DNA of 12,052 nucleotides from an uncultured Pseudomonadota bacterium (GTDB taxonomy: Bacteria > Pseudomonadota > Gammaproteobacteria > Steroidobacterales > Steroidobacteraceae), in NCBI GenBank assembly GCA_903890265.1, contig CAITAM010000414.1, forward strand, positions 1 to 12,052, in the 5' to 3' direction. This document shows, in pieces, positions 1 through 6,868 of this stretch. A program made the translations under genes and the position numbers. The notes beneath the pieces are model-generated. The model saw nothing but the letters and a program-made list of their open reading frames with translations. It made no database searches and was not told the origin of the DNA. Positions within the stretch are counted from its first letter, which is position 1; every line of letters begins with the position of its first letter.

Positions 1-1
1 C

Positions 2-358
2 GCCGCGCGCAAGCTCAACCTGCGGACCACCGGCAACGCGGGCGGTGTCCACAATCTCATCGTGCGGGCGGGCAGCGATGACCTGCCGGCGCTGCTGAAG
101 ACCATGCAGCGCGGCCTCGTCGTGACCGAGCTCATGGGCCAGGGCGTCAACGGCGTGACCGGGGACTATTCGCGCGGTGCGGCCGGCTTCTGGGTTGAGG
201 GCGGCCAAATCGCCTATCCGGTCAACGAAATCACCATCGCCGGTAATCTCAAGACGATGCTGAAGACCATTGTCGCGGTCGGCGCCGACGTCGACCGCCG
301 TGCATCCCTGATCACGGGATCGCTGCTGCTCGACGAAATGACGATCGCCGGCGAGTAG
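2..358 (+). CDS. pmbA: PmbA/TldE metalloprotease subunit, 3' part only
   Basis: This is the C-terminal 118 residues of PmbA (TldE), cut by the left window edge; the frame is open from base 2 to the TAG at 356-358. PmbA pairs with TldD in a cytoplasmic metalloprotease complex known from microcin B17 maturation and CcdA antitoxin degradation; TldD, not PmbA, carries the HExxxH zinc motif. Visible family hallmarks are the block VTELMGQGVNGVTGDYSRGA followed by GFWVEGG, the segment YPVNEITIAGNL, and the terminal ITGSLLLDEMTIAGE, which is where the family normally ends, so the 3' end looks intact. Convergent with the yihY-type gene 25 bp away; no T-rich terminator lies between them. The family assignment is firm; the upstream two thirds are not visible. 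Confidence 0.95.
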   Translation, partial: AARKLNLRTTGNAGGVHNLIVRAGSDDLPALLKTMQRGLVVTELMGQGVNGVTGDYSRGAAGFWVEGGQIAYPVNEITIAGNLKTMLKTIVAVGADVDRRASLITGSLLLDEMTIAGE

Positions 359-383
359 CGCCGCCCGTCTTGTCGCCACGCGG

Positions 384-1727
384 CTACGGTGCCTTGGTCA
401 GCACCGACTGCAGCGTCCTCGCACTGAAGTGGGCCTCGATCGCGGCTTCGAGTGCCGTGCAAAGGGCGTCTGCTTCAGGTATCGCCCGTGCGTCGCAGCG
501 GCTGGTGTGTTCGGTGTCGCTGCCATCGCGTACCGCGAGCACGATCGCGCCGAGCAGAATCGAATCGGCGCTGCGGCCGGGTGCGAGTGATTCGTCTGCC
601 GCGACCTTGAGCAGTCCCGCCCGCGCCAGGCTGCCGATAATCGGCGTAAGAACGCCGCTCGACACGTCAAATTGCTCGGCCAGTGTCGTCGGCGTGGGCA
701 GCTTGCCGCCGGCCGCGTACGCCCGTCCCACGACGATCATCGTTGACAGTGCGAGGCGCTCGGCCAGACGCGGGCTCGCGACGAGCAGTCGGCGGCCGGT
801 ACGCAGGTAGCGCGGATTCTGCAGGTAGTACGCGAGCTGGGCTCCGAGCAGCAGGATAAGCCAGCTGAGCCACAGCCAGGACAGCGTCAGCAGAGTGATC
901 GCAAAGCCCGCGTAGACGGCCATCATGTGCGTCGAGTACGCGCCGAGGTAGGCGAACACGAATCCAGCCGTCACCCAGACGATGCCGGTAATGACGCCCG
1001 CGAGCAGTGCCACCCGGCCCCGGACGTGGGTGTTGGGTACGAAACCGTAAAGGAAGGTCAGCGCGAGGCAGGTCAGCAGCCACGGTGGCGCGGCGTGCAA
1101 CGTGGCGAGCAGCGGCGCGAGCGAGGTGTGCTCCCGCAACCACTGCGTGTTGCTGCGGCTCACGAGGCCTGAGGCGACGCCGAACGTCGTGACGATGGCC
1201 ACGGGCCCGACGATCAGTACACCGAGGTACTCGCCGACACGCCGGCCGGCGCCGCGCAGGCGTGGCACGTTCCAGATGTGGTTGAAGGACTCCTCGACTT
1301 TCTGGATCAGCGCCATGGAATTGAATATCAGCACGGCAAAGCCAAGGGTTCCGACCAGTCGTCCCTGCAGGCGGTCGACGAGGGCGATAAGTCGGCCGGC
1401 GAGCTCGCCCGCCTGACTGCCGACCGGCCGCAGGAATTCACTGAGGAGCGGCAGCAGGTTGTGGTGCAGCCCAAGGCCTTTGAGCACCGACAGGGCGAAG
1501 GCGATGAGCGGCACGATCGACAGCAGGGTCGTGTAGACGAGGCTCATCGCGCGCAGGTTCAGATCGCCGGTCATCAGGTCGCGGCTGAGCGCGTAGACAT
1601 AGCGGGCAACGACCCGTGCGCGGCCCGCCAGCGGACGCTGGTCGACCGACGAGGTCGAAAAAAGAGCGTTTTCCAGCCGTGTCTGCAGGGAACTCATGGC
1701 GCGCCGCTGGACCGAATTGCGCTGCAT
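384..1727 (-). CDS. YihY/UPF0761 family inner-membrane protein with winged-helix-like C-terminus
   Basis: A 447-residue polytopic membrane protein of the YihY family (once misnamed ribonuclease BN; E. coli RNase BN is a different protein). Hydrophobic segments lie roughly at residues 62-82, 124-142, 168-188, 214-232, 237-262 and 268-298. Family landmarks are SLVYTTLLSIVPL (62-74), VEESFNHIWNV (144-154) and FLYGFVPN (225-232). After the last membrane segment, about 140 soluble residues follow; residues 320-376 (LAERLALS...PTPTTLAEQFDVSSG...LARAGLLKV) look like a winged helix. E. coli YihY is shorter (about 290 aa) and lacks this part, though longer relatives with it exist. Start chosen at ATG 1727; Met11 (ATG at 1697) is an alternative, and neither has a clear Shine-Dalgarno. 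It is divergent from the S9 peptidase gene with 65 bp between. The molecular function of the family is unknown. Confidence 0.9.
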   Translation of the reverse strand: MQRNSVQRRAMSSLQTRLENALFSTSSVDQRPLAGRARVVARYVYALSRDLMTGDLNLRAMSLVYTTLLSIVPLIAFALSVLKGLGLHHNLLPLLSEFLRPVGSQAGELAGRLIALVDRLQGRLVGTLGFAVLIFNSMALIQKVEESFNHIWNVPRLRGAGRRVGEYLGVLIVGPVAIVTTFGVASGLVSRSNTQWLREHTSLAPLLATLHAAPPWLLTCLALTFLYGFVPNTHVRGRVALLAGVITGIVWVTAGFVFAYLGAYSTHMMAVYAGFAITLLTLSWLWLSWLILLLGAQLAYYLQNPRYLRTGRRLLVASPRLAERLALSTMIVVGRAYAAGGKLPTPTTLAEQFDVSSGVLTPIIGSLARAGLLKVAADESLAPGRSADSILLGAIVLAVRDGSDTEHTSRCDARAIPEADALCTALEAAIEAHFSARTLQSVLTKAP

Positions 1728-1777
1728 TTAAGCACAAGGGCAGGACGCGGTATCCTACCCGGCATGCATAAATCCGC

Positions 1778-1783
1778 GGGAGA
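1778..1783 (+). promoter_or_regulatory. Ribosome binding site of the S9 peptidase gene
   Basis: The purine stretch GGGAGAGAG begins at 1778 and its core GGGAGA ends 9 nt before ATG 1793. This supports the upstream start, which adds a hydrophobic N-terminus, over the internal ATG at 1850, which has no comparable site. Confidence 0.6.
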
Positions 1784-1792
1784 GAGTCAGCC

Positions 1793-3796
1793 ATGGTCGG
1801 TAGAAAGCTCGCCTTCGGGCTCGCCGTGTCCGTCCTGCCGGGGCTCGCGATGAGCGTTGAAACGGCGCCGTACGGCACGTGGCGATCGCCGTTGTCGGCT
1901 GCCGCGACGGTCGCGGCGTCCGCCGGTCGGCCCGGTAACCTCAGCGCAGCGGCGGGGCGGGTCTACTGGACCGAGAGCCGCCCGGCCGAAGGCGGACGCA
2001 ACGCCCTGGTGGCGGTCGTGCCGGGTGCGGCGCCGGTGGAGCTGACGAGTTCGGGCGCGAACGTACGCACCCGCGTCCACGAATACGGTGGCGCGCCGTA
2101 CGTGGTGGCCGGCGATCACGTGTACTACAGCCAGTTCGATGACCAGCGTCTCTACGAGCTGCGCCCCGGTCACAAGCGCCGGGCAGTGACCGCCAAGGGG
2201 TTCCGGTATGCCGACTGTGCGGTGCTGCGCGCCTCGCCGGCGCCCGTTCTCGCCTGCGTACGGGAAGAGCACCTGCCTTCCGGTGAGGTCCGCAACGCGC
2301 TCGTGCGGCTCGATACGGCGCGGGAGGGCGGTGGCGAGGTGCTGTACGGCGAATCGGACTTCGTTTCGTCGCCACGGGTGAGTCCGGACGGCAAACGCCT
2401 GGCCTTCGTGGCCTGGGACCACCCCAACATGCCGTGGGATACCACGCGACTGCTCGTTGGCGAGCTGACGCCGGCCGGACTGAAAAATCTGAAAGTGGTC
2501 GCCGGTGGCAGGGATGAATCGGTCCAGGAGCCACGCTGGGCGGCTGACGGCACGCTTTACTTCGTCTCGGACCGCAGCGATTTCTGGAACCTCTACCGCC
2601 TGGGTGCGGATGGCACCGCACGGGCCGTCGCAGCGCGTGCCGCGGAGTTTGCCGGGCCGGCGTGGAATTTCGGTCAGGCGAACTACGCGCTGCTGAACGA
2701 CCGCACCGCCCTCGTCCGCTACGGGATCGACGGTCGCGACCGCCTGGCAGTGCTTAACCTGACGACAGAGGCACTCACCGAGCTGCCCCTGCCGTACGCA
2801 ACCTACGAGCAGCTGACGCGGCTCGACGACGAACGGGCGGTGCTGGTTGCCGATTCCGCGACGGGCCCGTCGGTGGTCCTCGTCGTTGACGCCACGAAGC
2901 GCACCGCCACGGTGCTGCATGCCGTCAAAGGCGCCGCGGCCGTTGACGGCGACGGCGTTTCGATCGGCGAGGCGATCGAGTTTCCGACGGCGGGCGGGCG
3001 CACCGCGCACGCCTTCTACTACGCACCGCGAAATCCGGGCTTCACAGCGCCACAGGGCACGCTGCCGCCGCTGATTGCCCTCGTCCACGGCGGCCCGACC
3101 GCGCAGGCCACGCCGGACTACTCGCCGGCCATCCAGTTCTGGACCAGTCGCGGCTTTGCCGTCGTGGACGTCAACTACGGCGGCAGCTCGGGCTACGGGC
3201 GCGCCTACCGGCAGCGGCTGAACGGGCAGTGGGGCGTGGTTGACGTCGAGGATGTCCAGGCAGCGGTTCGCTACCTGACCTCGACGGGTCGCGCCGACCC
3301 GCAGCGTACGGCGATCCGTGGCGGCAGTGCCGGCGGCTATACCGTGCTCCTTGCCCTCGCCACGTCCGACGTGTTCCGCGCCGGCGCCGACTATTACGGT
3401 ATCTCCGACATGACCGCGCTGGCGAAGGACACGCACAAGTTCGAAAGCCGCTACCTCGACACGCTGATCGGGCCGCTGCCGCAGGCGCAGGCGCTGTACG
3501 ACGCGCGCTCGCCGCTCAACCACCTGGACGGCTTTCGCGTACCGCTGATCGTGTTCCAGGGCGCGGACGACCCGGTGGTGCCGCCGTCCCAGTCGGAGCG
3601 CATCGTGAACGCGCTGCGTGCCCGTTCCGCGCCCGTGGCGTACCTGCTTTTCCCCGGTGAATCGCACGGGTTCCGCCGCTCGGAGAACATTATCCGTGCG
3701 CTCGAGTCCGAACTGGCCTTCTACGGCCGGGTATTTGGCTTCCGGCCGGCCGATGAGCTGCCGCCACTGGCCATCGAAAACCTGGCGTCGCCGTGA
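1793..3796 (+). CDS. S9 family peptidase (prolyl oligopeptidase / acylaminoacyl-peptidase type)
   Basis: A 667-residue serine peptidase of the prolyl oligopeptidase clan. An N-terminal beta-propeller region (about 45-385, with repeats such as SSPRVSPDGKRLAFVAW and EPRWAADGTLYFVSDRSDFWNLY) is followed by an alpha/beta-hydrolase domain (about 395-650). The oxyanion region is HGGP (432-435). The nucleophile is Ser512 in GGSAGGY, the acid is Asp593 in GADDPVVP, and the base is His625 in ESHGF, so the catalytic triad is complete. Such enzymes cut short peptides; substrate cannot be told from sequence. The first 20 residues (K5, then LAFGLAVSVLPGLAMS) resemble a weak signal peptide, whereas many cytoplasmic relatives begin near ETAPYGTWRSP; start at 1793 is favoured by a Shine-Dalgarno, ATG 1850 is the alternative. 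The stop codon overlaps the start of the next gene, indicating an operon. Confidence 0.95.
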   Translation: MVGRKLAFGLAVSVLPGLAMSVETAPYGTWRSPLSAAATVAASAGRPGNLSAAAGRVYWTESRPAEGGRNALVAVVPGAAPVELTSSGANVRTRVHEYGGAPYVVAGDHVYYSQFDDQRLYELRPGHKRRAVTAKGFRYADCAVLRASPAPVLACVREEHLPSGEVRNALVRLDTAREGGGEVLYGESDFVSSPRVSPDGKRLAFVAWDHPNMPWDTTRLLVGELTPAGLKNLKVVAGGRDESVQEPRWAADGTLYFVSDRSDFWNLYRLGADGTARAVAARAAEFAGPAWNFGQANYALLNDRTALVRYGIDGRDRLAVLNLTTEALTELPLPYATYEQLTRLDDERAVLVADSATGPSVVLVVDATKRTATVLHAVKGAAAVDGDGVSIGEAIEFPTAGGRTAHAFYYAPRNPGFTAPQGTLPPLIALVHGGPTAQATPDYSPAIQFWTSRGFAVVDVNYGGSSGYGRAYRQRLNGQWGVVDVEDVQAAVRYLTSTGRADPQRTAIRGGSAGGYTVLLALATSDVFRAGADYYGISDMTALAKDTHKFESRYLDTLIGPLPQAQALYDARSPLNHLDGFRVPLIVFQGADDPVVPPSQSERIVNALRARSAPVAYLLFPGESHGFRRSENIIRALESELAFYGRVFGFRPADELPPLAIENLASP

Positions 3797-4611
3797 TGCC
3801 GGTCGGGGGTGGCCGGGGCCCGCAGCGCATCGTTTGCCTGACAGAGGAAACGACCGAGACGCTCTACCTCCTCGGCGAGGAGGCGCGCATCGTCGGCATC
3901 TCGGGGTTCACGGTGCGGCCGCCGCGCGCGCGACGCGAAAAGCCGCGCGTCTCCGCCTTCACCAGCGCGAAGATCGACAAGATCCTTGCCCTCAAGCCCG
4001 ACCTCGTACTGGGCTTCTCCGACCTGCAGGCCGACATAGCGCAGTCGCTGATCCGCGCCGGGATCGAGGTCCATGTCTACAACCACCGCAGTGTCGCCGG
4101 CATTCTGGAAATGATCCGTTCACTGGGTGCTCTGGTGGATGCCGCGCCAAGGACCGAGGCGCTGCTGGACCGACTGCAGGGTCATCTCGCCGCAGTGGCG
4201 GCCCGGGCCGCCCCGCTGCAGACGCGTCCGCGCGTCTACTTCGAGGAATGGGATGAACCACCGATTGCCGCGATCCGCTGGGTGGGCGAACTCGTGGAGC
4301 TCGCCGGCGGCCTGAACATTTTCCCGGAGCTGTCGGCTCAGCCGCTTGGTCGCGACCGGATCATCGGCGATCCGCTCGAGATCGTCCGTCGCCGGCCGGA
4401 CATCATCGTCGGCTCGTGGTGCGGCAAGAAATTCGCCCCGGCGGCCGTGGCTGCGCGCCCTGGCTGGGACGCCGTGCCCGCCGTCCGTGACGGAGCGCTG
4501 TACGAGGTCAAATCGCCACTCATCCTGCAACCCGGCCCTGCCGCGCTGACGGACGGCGTGGATGCGCTGCAGGCGATCATCCTCGACTGGTCGGCACGCC
4601 GCGCCGGCTAG
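3796..4611 (+). CDS. BtuF-like cobalamin-binding protein without signal peptide
   Basis: A 271-residue protein of the class III substrate-binding fold (BtuF/FhuD/TroA-like), the type annotated as cobalamin-binding protein. The N-terminal lobe has RIVCLTEETTETLYLLGEE (11-29), then a KIDKILALKPDLVLGFSDLQ strand-helix (59-78). A long linking helix (about 118-138) leads to the C-terminal lobe with VYFEEWDEP (147-155), DIIVGSWCGKKF (202-213) and the tail SPLILQPGPAALTDGVDAL. BtuF delivers vitamin B12 in the periplasm to BtuCD, but this protein has no signal peptide or lipobox, and no ABC permease or ATPase lies nearby. ATG 3796 shares one base with the preceding TGA (TGATG), which with no Shine-Dalgarno suggests translational coupling; GTG 3793 is possible. 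The ligand is an inference; it may be a cytoplasmic corrinoid or other metal-chelate binder. Confidence 0.8.
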   Translation: MPVGGGRGPQRIVCLTEETTETLYLLGEEARIVGISGFTVRPPRARREKPRVSAFTSAKIDKILALKPDLVLGFSDLQADIAQSLIRAGIEVHVYNHRSVAGILEMIRSLGALVDAAPRTEALLDRLQGHLAAVAARAAPLQTRPRVYFEEWDEPPIAAIRWVGELVELAGGLNIFPELSAQPLGRDRIIGDPLEIVRRRPDIIVGSWCGKKFAPAAVAARPGWDAVPAVRDGALYEVKSPLILQPGPAALTDGVDALQAIILDWSARRAG

Positions 4612-4625
4612 CGCCCGCTCGGGCG
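4612..4625. terminator. Short hairpin between convergent genes
   Basis: CGCCCG (4612-4617) and CGGGCG (4620-4625) form a perfect 6-bp inverted repeat with only two bases between them, filling the 15-bp gap between the convergent BtuF-like and purC stop codons. There is no U-run on either strand, so an intrinsic terminator is doubtful. Confidence 0.3.
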
Positions 4626-4626
4626 T

Positions 4627-5517
4627 TCAGGGGGCGGTGAGCTTCTCAAGCGCCGCGCGGTATTTTTCGCTGGTCCGCGCGATGACCTCGGCTGGCAGGC
4701 GTGGGCCGGGAGCCTTCTTGTCCCACACCAGGGTTTCCAGGTAATCGCGCACGTACTGCTTGTCGAAGGACGGCGGGCTGCTGCCCGGCGCGTAGCTTTC
4801 CACCGGCCAGAAGCGCGACGAATCCGGCGTCAGCGCCTCGTCGATCAGGACCAGGCGGCCGTCGTCGTCCAACCCGAACTCGAACTTGGTGTCCGCGATG
4901 ATGATGCCGCGCTGCTCGGCGTGCTTTGCCGCCGCCTGATAGAGCGCGAGCGCGGTCGAGCGCAGTTGCGCGGCCAGATCGCTGCCGAGCGTGTCGCTCA
5001 TGGCCTCAAAGGACACGTTCTCGTCATGGCTGCCGAGCGGCGCTTTGGTCGCCGGCGTGAAAATCGGTTCCGGCAGGCGGTCGGCGATCCTGAGCCCGGC
5101 CGGCAGCGTGATGCCGCAGATGGCGCCACTCGCCTGGTAATCCTTCCAGCCGGAGCCGGACAGGTAGCCACGGACGACCGCCTCGAAGGGCAGCGCCTTC
5201 AGCTTTCGGACCACCAGCGTGCGGCCGATCAGTGCCGGTACCTCGGCCGGGTCCGTCACGAAGTCCCTGAAGTCACGTCCCGACAGGTGGTTGGGCACGA
5301 TGGAGGCCAGTTTGCCGAACCAGAAATTCGAGATCTCGGTCAGCACCTGCCCCTTGTAGGGAATCGGGTCGGGCAGAACCACGTCAAATGCCGACAGCCG
5401 GTCCGTCGTCACGATGAGCATCAGGCCGTCCGGCAGGTCGTAGATGTCGCGCACCTTGCCCTGGTGGAGTCGGTGGAGGCCGGGGAGGTGCGTGGTGAAT
5501 ACGGTTTGGGGAGGCAT
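4627..5517 (-). CDS. purC: Phosphoribosylaminoimidazole-succinocarboxamide synthase (SAICAR synthetase)
   Basis: PurC joins CAIR and aspartate with ATP to form SAICAR, step 8 of IMP synthesis in the cytoplasm. At 296 residues it is the longer form of the family (the E. coli enzyme is about 237 aa; a roughly 300-residue type, as in yeast, is also common in proteobacteria). The ATP-binding start is LHQGKVRDIYDL (17-28), with DRLSAFDVVLPDPIPYKG (39-56), signature LPFEAVVRGYLSGSGW (109-124), and DTKFEFG...LIDEALTPDSSRFWP (209-238). ATG 5517 is chosen because it places the family N-terminus correctly; a TTG at 5526 in frame would only add three residues and neither has a strong Shine-Dalgarno. It is divergent from djlA across 182 bp that contain several dyads. 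No PurR-type operator was recognised. Confidence 0.97.
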   Translation of the reverse strand: MPPQTVFTTHLPGLHRLHQGKVRDIYDLPDGLMLIVTTDRLSAFDVVLPDPIPYKGQVLTEISNFWFGKLASIVPNHLSGRDFRDFVTDPAEVPALIGRTLVVRKLKALPFEAVVRGYLSGSGWKDYQASGAICGITLPAGLRIADRLPEPIFTPATKAPLGSHDENVSFEAMSDTLGSDLAAQLRSTALALYQAAAKHAEQRGIIIADTKFEFGLDDDGRLVLIDEALTPDSSRFWPVESYAPGSSPPSFDKQYVRDYLETLVWDKKAPGPRLPAEVIARTSEKYRAALEKLTAP

Positions 5518-5558
5518 GGTGTCCAATCGGGGGCGTGGGGTCGGTAGTCCGGGCCGGT

Positions 5559-5587
5559 GGTCCGGCTGCGCGGACCGTGACGCAGCC
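5559..5587. repeat. Overlapping, mutually competing inverted repeats upstream of purC
   Basis: GGTCCG (5559-5564) can pair with CGGACC (5571-5576), while GGCTGCG (5564-5570), which is the loop of that hairpin, can pair with CGCAGCC (5581-5587). The two stems are alternatives or a compact pseudoknot-like fold. The element lies 42-70 bp before the purC ATG on the minus strand and upstream of the putative djlA promoter on the plus strand. In GC-rich DNA chance is possible. Confidence 0.45.
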
Positions 5588-5611
5588 GCACAGGGATGCG
5601 CGCAGGACCGC

Positions 5612-5620
5612 TGGTAAAAT
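5612..5620 (+). promoter_or_regulatory. Putative extended -10 promoter of djlA
   Basis: TGG (5612-5614) directly followed by TAAAAT (5615-5620) fits an extended -10 element (TGn plus -10 hexamer). No convincing -35 is seen. Transcription would begin near 5627, leaving a leader of about 73 nt before ATG 5700. The identical 9-mer precedes rpe. Confidence 0.45.
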
Positions 5621-5630
5621 GACGGATTGC

Positions 5631-5647
5631 CAGCCGTCAGACGGCTG
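5631..5647. repeat. Perfect 17-nt palindrome in the djlA leader
   Basis: CAGCCGTC (5631-5638), a central A, then GACGGCTG (5640-5647) form a perfect odd palindrome just after the predicted djlA transcription start. An outer pair, AATGACG (5618-5624) with CGTCATT (5657-5663), encloses it, so the region can also fold as a long two-part stem. It could be an operator or a leader hairpin. Confidence 0.6.
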
Positions 5648-5699
5648 TCCGAAGGGCGTCATTGTCGCAGTCGGTCTCAAACAGGGTCAAGAATCGCGG

Positions 5700-6473
5700 A
5701 TGCAGTGGCAGGGTAAAATCATCGGCACGCTGGTCGGGTTCCTTGGCGGTCCGGTCGGTGCGCTGGTCGGCCTCGCGGTCGGTGCGATCTACGACTCGGG
5801 CGTTGGCGCACGCGCTGCCGGATTGGCGTCCCCGGCGGAAATCCGCTCGGCGTTCTACGACACGACCTTCGCGGTCATGGGGCACCTCGCGAAATACGAC
5901 GGGCGCGTCTCCGAGAGGGAAATTACGGCCGCGCGCGGCGTCATGCGTGCGCTGGGCCTGAACGACGGGCAGGTGGCGGACGCCATTCACTGCTTTGGCC
6001 GCGGCAAGACGCCCGGTTACCCGCTCAGCACCGACATCGCACGGCTGCGGGAATTGTGTGTCGGCCAGCCGCAGCTGCTCCGGCTGTTCATGGAGCTGCA
6101 GATGCGCGCGGCGATTGCCGGTAACGGTCTCGTCGAGCCGATCCGGGGCCGGCTGTTCCTGGTCGGCGAGGCGCTCGGCTTCACGGCGGCAGAGCTCGCC
6201 GCGCTCGAGCGTGCCGAGCGCGCCCGTGGCGAAGCACCCGAGGTTCGGCCGGCCGGCTCAGCGCTGCAGTCGGCGTATGCGGTTCTCGGAATTGATCCTT
6301 CTGTCAGCGACGAGGCGGTCAAGAAGGCGTATCGTCGCCAGATGAGCGAGAACCACCCCGACAAGCTCGTCGCGAGGGGGCTTCCGGAATCCATGCAGGA
6401 ACTCGCCAAGGAAAATACGCAGCGTGTCCGAGAAGCCTACGAAACGATTGCCGCGAGCCGCGGGTTCCGCTGA
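5700..6473 (+). CDS. djlA: DjlA-type membrane-anchored J-domain co-chaperone
   Basis: A 257-residue co-chaperone that would recruit DnaK at the inner membrane. The order is that of E. coli DjlA (271 aa): a single glycine-rich N-terminal membrane segment (residues 6-30, GTLVGFLGGPVGALVGLAVG), a central TerB-like helical domain (about 48-170, starting FYDTTFAVMGHLAKYDGRVSE), a short linker, and a C-terminal J domain (191-257, SAYAVLGIDPSVSDEAVKKAYRR) with the essential HPD motif at 219-221. ATG 5700 is chosen because the conserved membrane anchor begins there; the frame is open upstream but its translation looks unlike protein. No clear Shine-Dalgarno. The last 50 bases overlap the start of the DUF2384 gene in another frame. 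Own extended -10 promoter and a palindromic leader lie upstream. Assignment is secure; DnaK stimulation is known for the family. Confidence 0.95.
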   Translation: MQWQGKIIGTLVGFLGGPVGALVGLAVGAIYDSGVGARAAGLASPAEIRSAFYDTTFAVMGHLAKYDGRVSEREITAARGVMRALGLNDGQVADAIHCFGRGKTPGYPLSTDIARLRELCVGQPQLLRLFMELQMRAAIAGNGLVEPIRGRLFLVGEALGFTAAELAALERAERARGEAPEVRPAGSALQSAYAVLGIDPSVSDEAVKKAYRRQMSENHPDKLVARGLPESMQELAKENTQRVREAYETIAASRGFR

Positions 6474-6843
6474 AGCCGCGCCCCAGCCGATCGGCGAGAA
6501 CGTGCCGGCGGTGCTCAAGGGCTTTTTCCGCGTGTCGGACAGCTGGGAGCTGTCCGAGATCCAGCAGTGCAAGCTGCTCCGCTGTCCGTCGACCGCCGTG
6601 CTGCGCCGCTACCGTGCGGGTCAGGGACCACGGCTGACGCCCGCGCAGCAGAAGCGCATACAGATCATCACGGGCATCCACGCGGCGCTGGCGAAGAACG
6701 GGCTGACGCCCGACAAGGCCTATCGCTGGATCCACGAGGCGCGCAAGGAGGTCCCGTTCAAGGGCGAGACCCCCGTCCATTTCATGATGGAAGGTGGCGT
6801 CGACGCACTGATCGCGGTGGCGCACCTGCTGTCCGGACGCTGA
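6424..6843 (+). CDS. Solo Xre/MbcA/ParS-type (DUF2384) antitoxin-like protein
   Basis: A 139-residue protein resembling antitoxins of the Xre/MbcA/ParS group. Residues 1-25 look disordered. About 40-66 (SDSWELSEIQQCKLLRCPSTAVLRR) could be a helix-turn-helix, and 72-137 fit the toxin-binding DUF2384 region with the pattern AYRWIHEARKEVPFKGETPVHFMMEGGVDAL. Relatives usually pair with a RES-domain toxin in the next gene, but here the next gene is rpe and the previous one djlA, so no toxin is adjacent. Start GTG 6424 has AAGGA 11 nt upstream (6408-6412) inside djlA; there is no internal Met before residue 121, and TTG 6448 or GTG 6502 are alternatives that would shorten or remove the overlap with djlA. 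It may be an orphan antitoxin or a domesticated DNA-binding regulator; family call from motif reading only. Confidence 0.75.
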   Translation: MSEKPTKRLPRAAGSAEAAPQPIGENVPAVLKGFFRVSDSWELSEIQQCKLLRCPSTAVLRRYRAGQGPRLTPAQQKRIQIITGIHAALAKNGLTPDKAYRWIHEARKEVPFKGETPVHFMMEGGVDALIAVAHLLSGR

Positions 6844-6868
6844 GCGGGACGGCGAGCGGTGTGGTGCG

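Noticed and set aside
384..1727. Annotation as ribonuclease BN
   Set aside because: The YihY family was misnamed; the E. coli RNase BN activity belongs to an unrelated metallo-beta-lactamase-fold protein, and this polytopic membrane protein has no nuclease motif.
1787..3667. A 626-codon open frame on the minus strand opposite the S9 peptidase gene
   Set aside because: Its product is Arg/Val/Gly-rich with no recognisable domain, as expected for the antisense of a high-GC gene. The plus-strand peptidase has a complete catalytic triad and a normal family length.
5535..5699. Upstream extension of djlA to 5535
   Set aside because: The extension has no resemblance to a DjlA N-terminus and crosses the putative promoter and palindrome; the conserved membrane anchor begins at ATG 5700.
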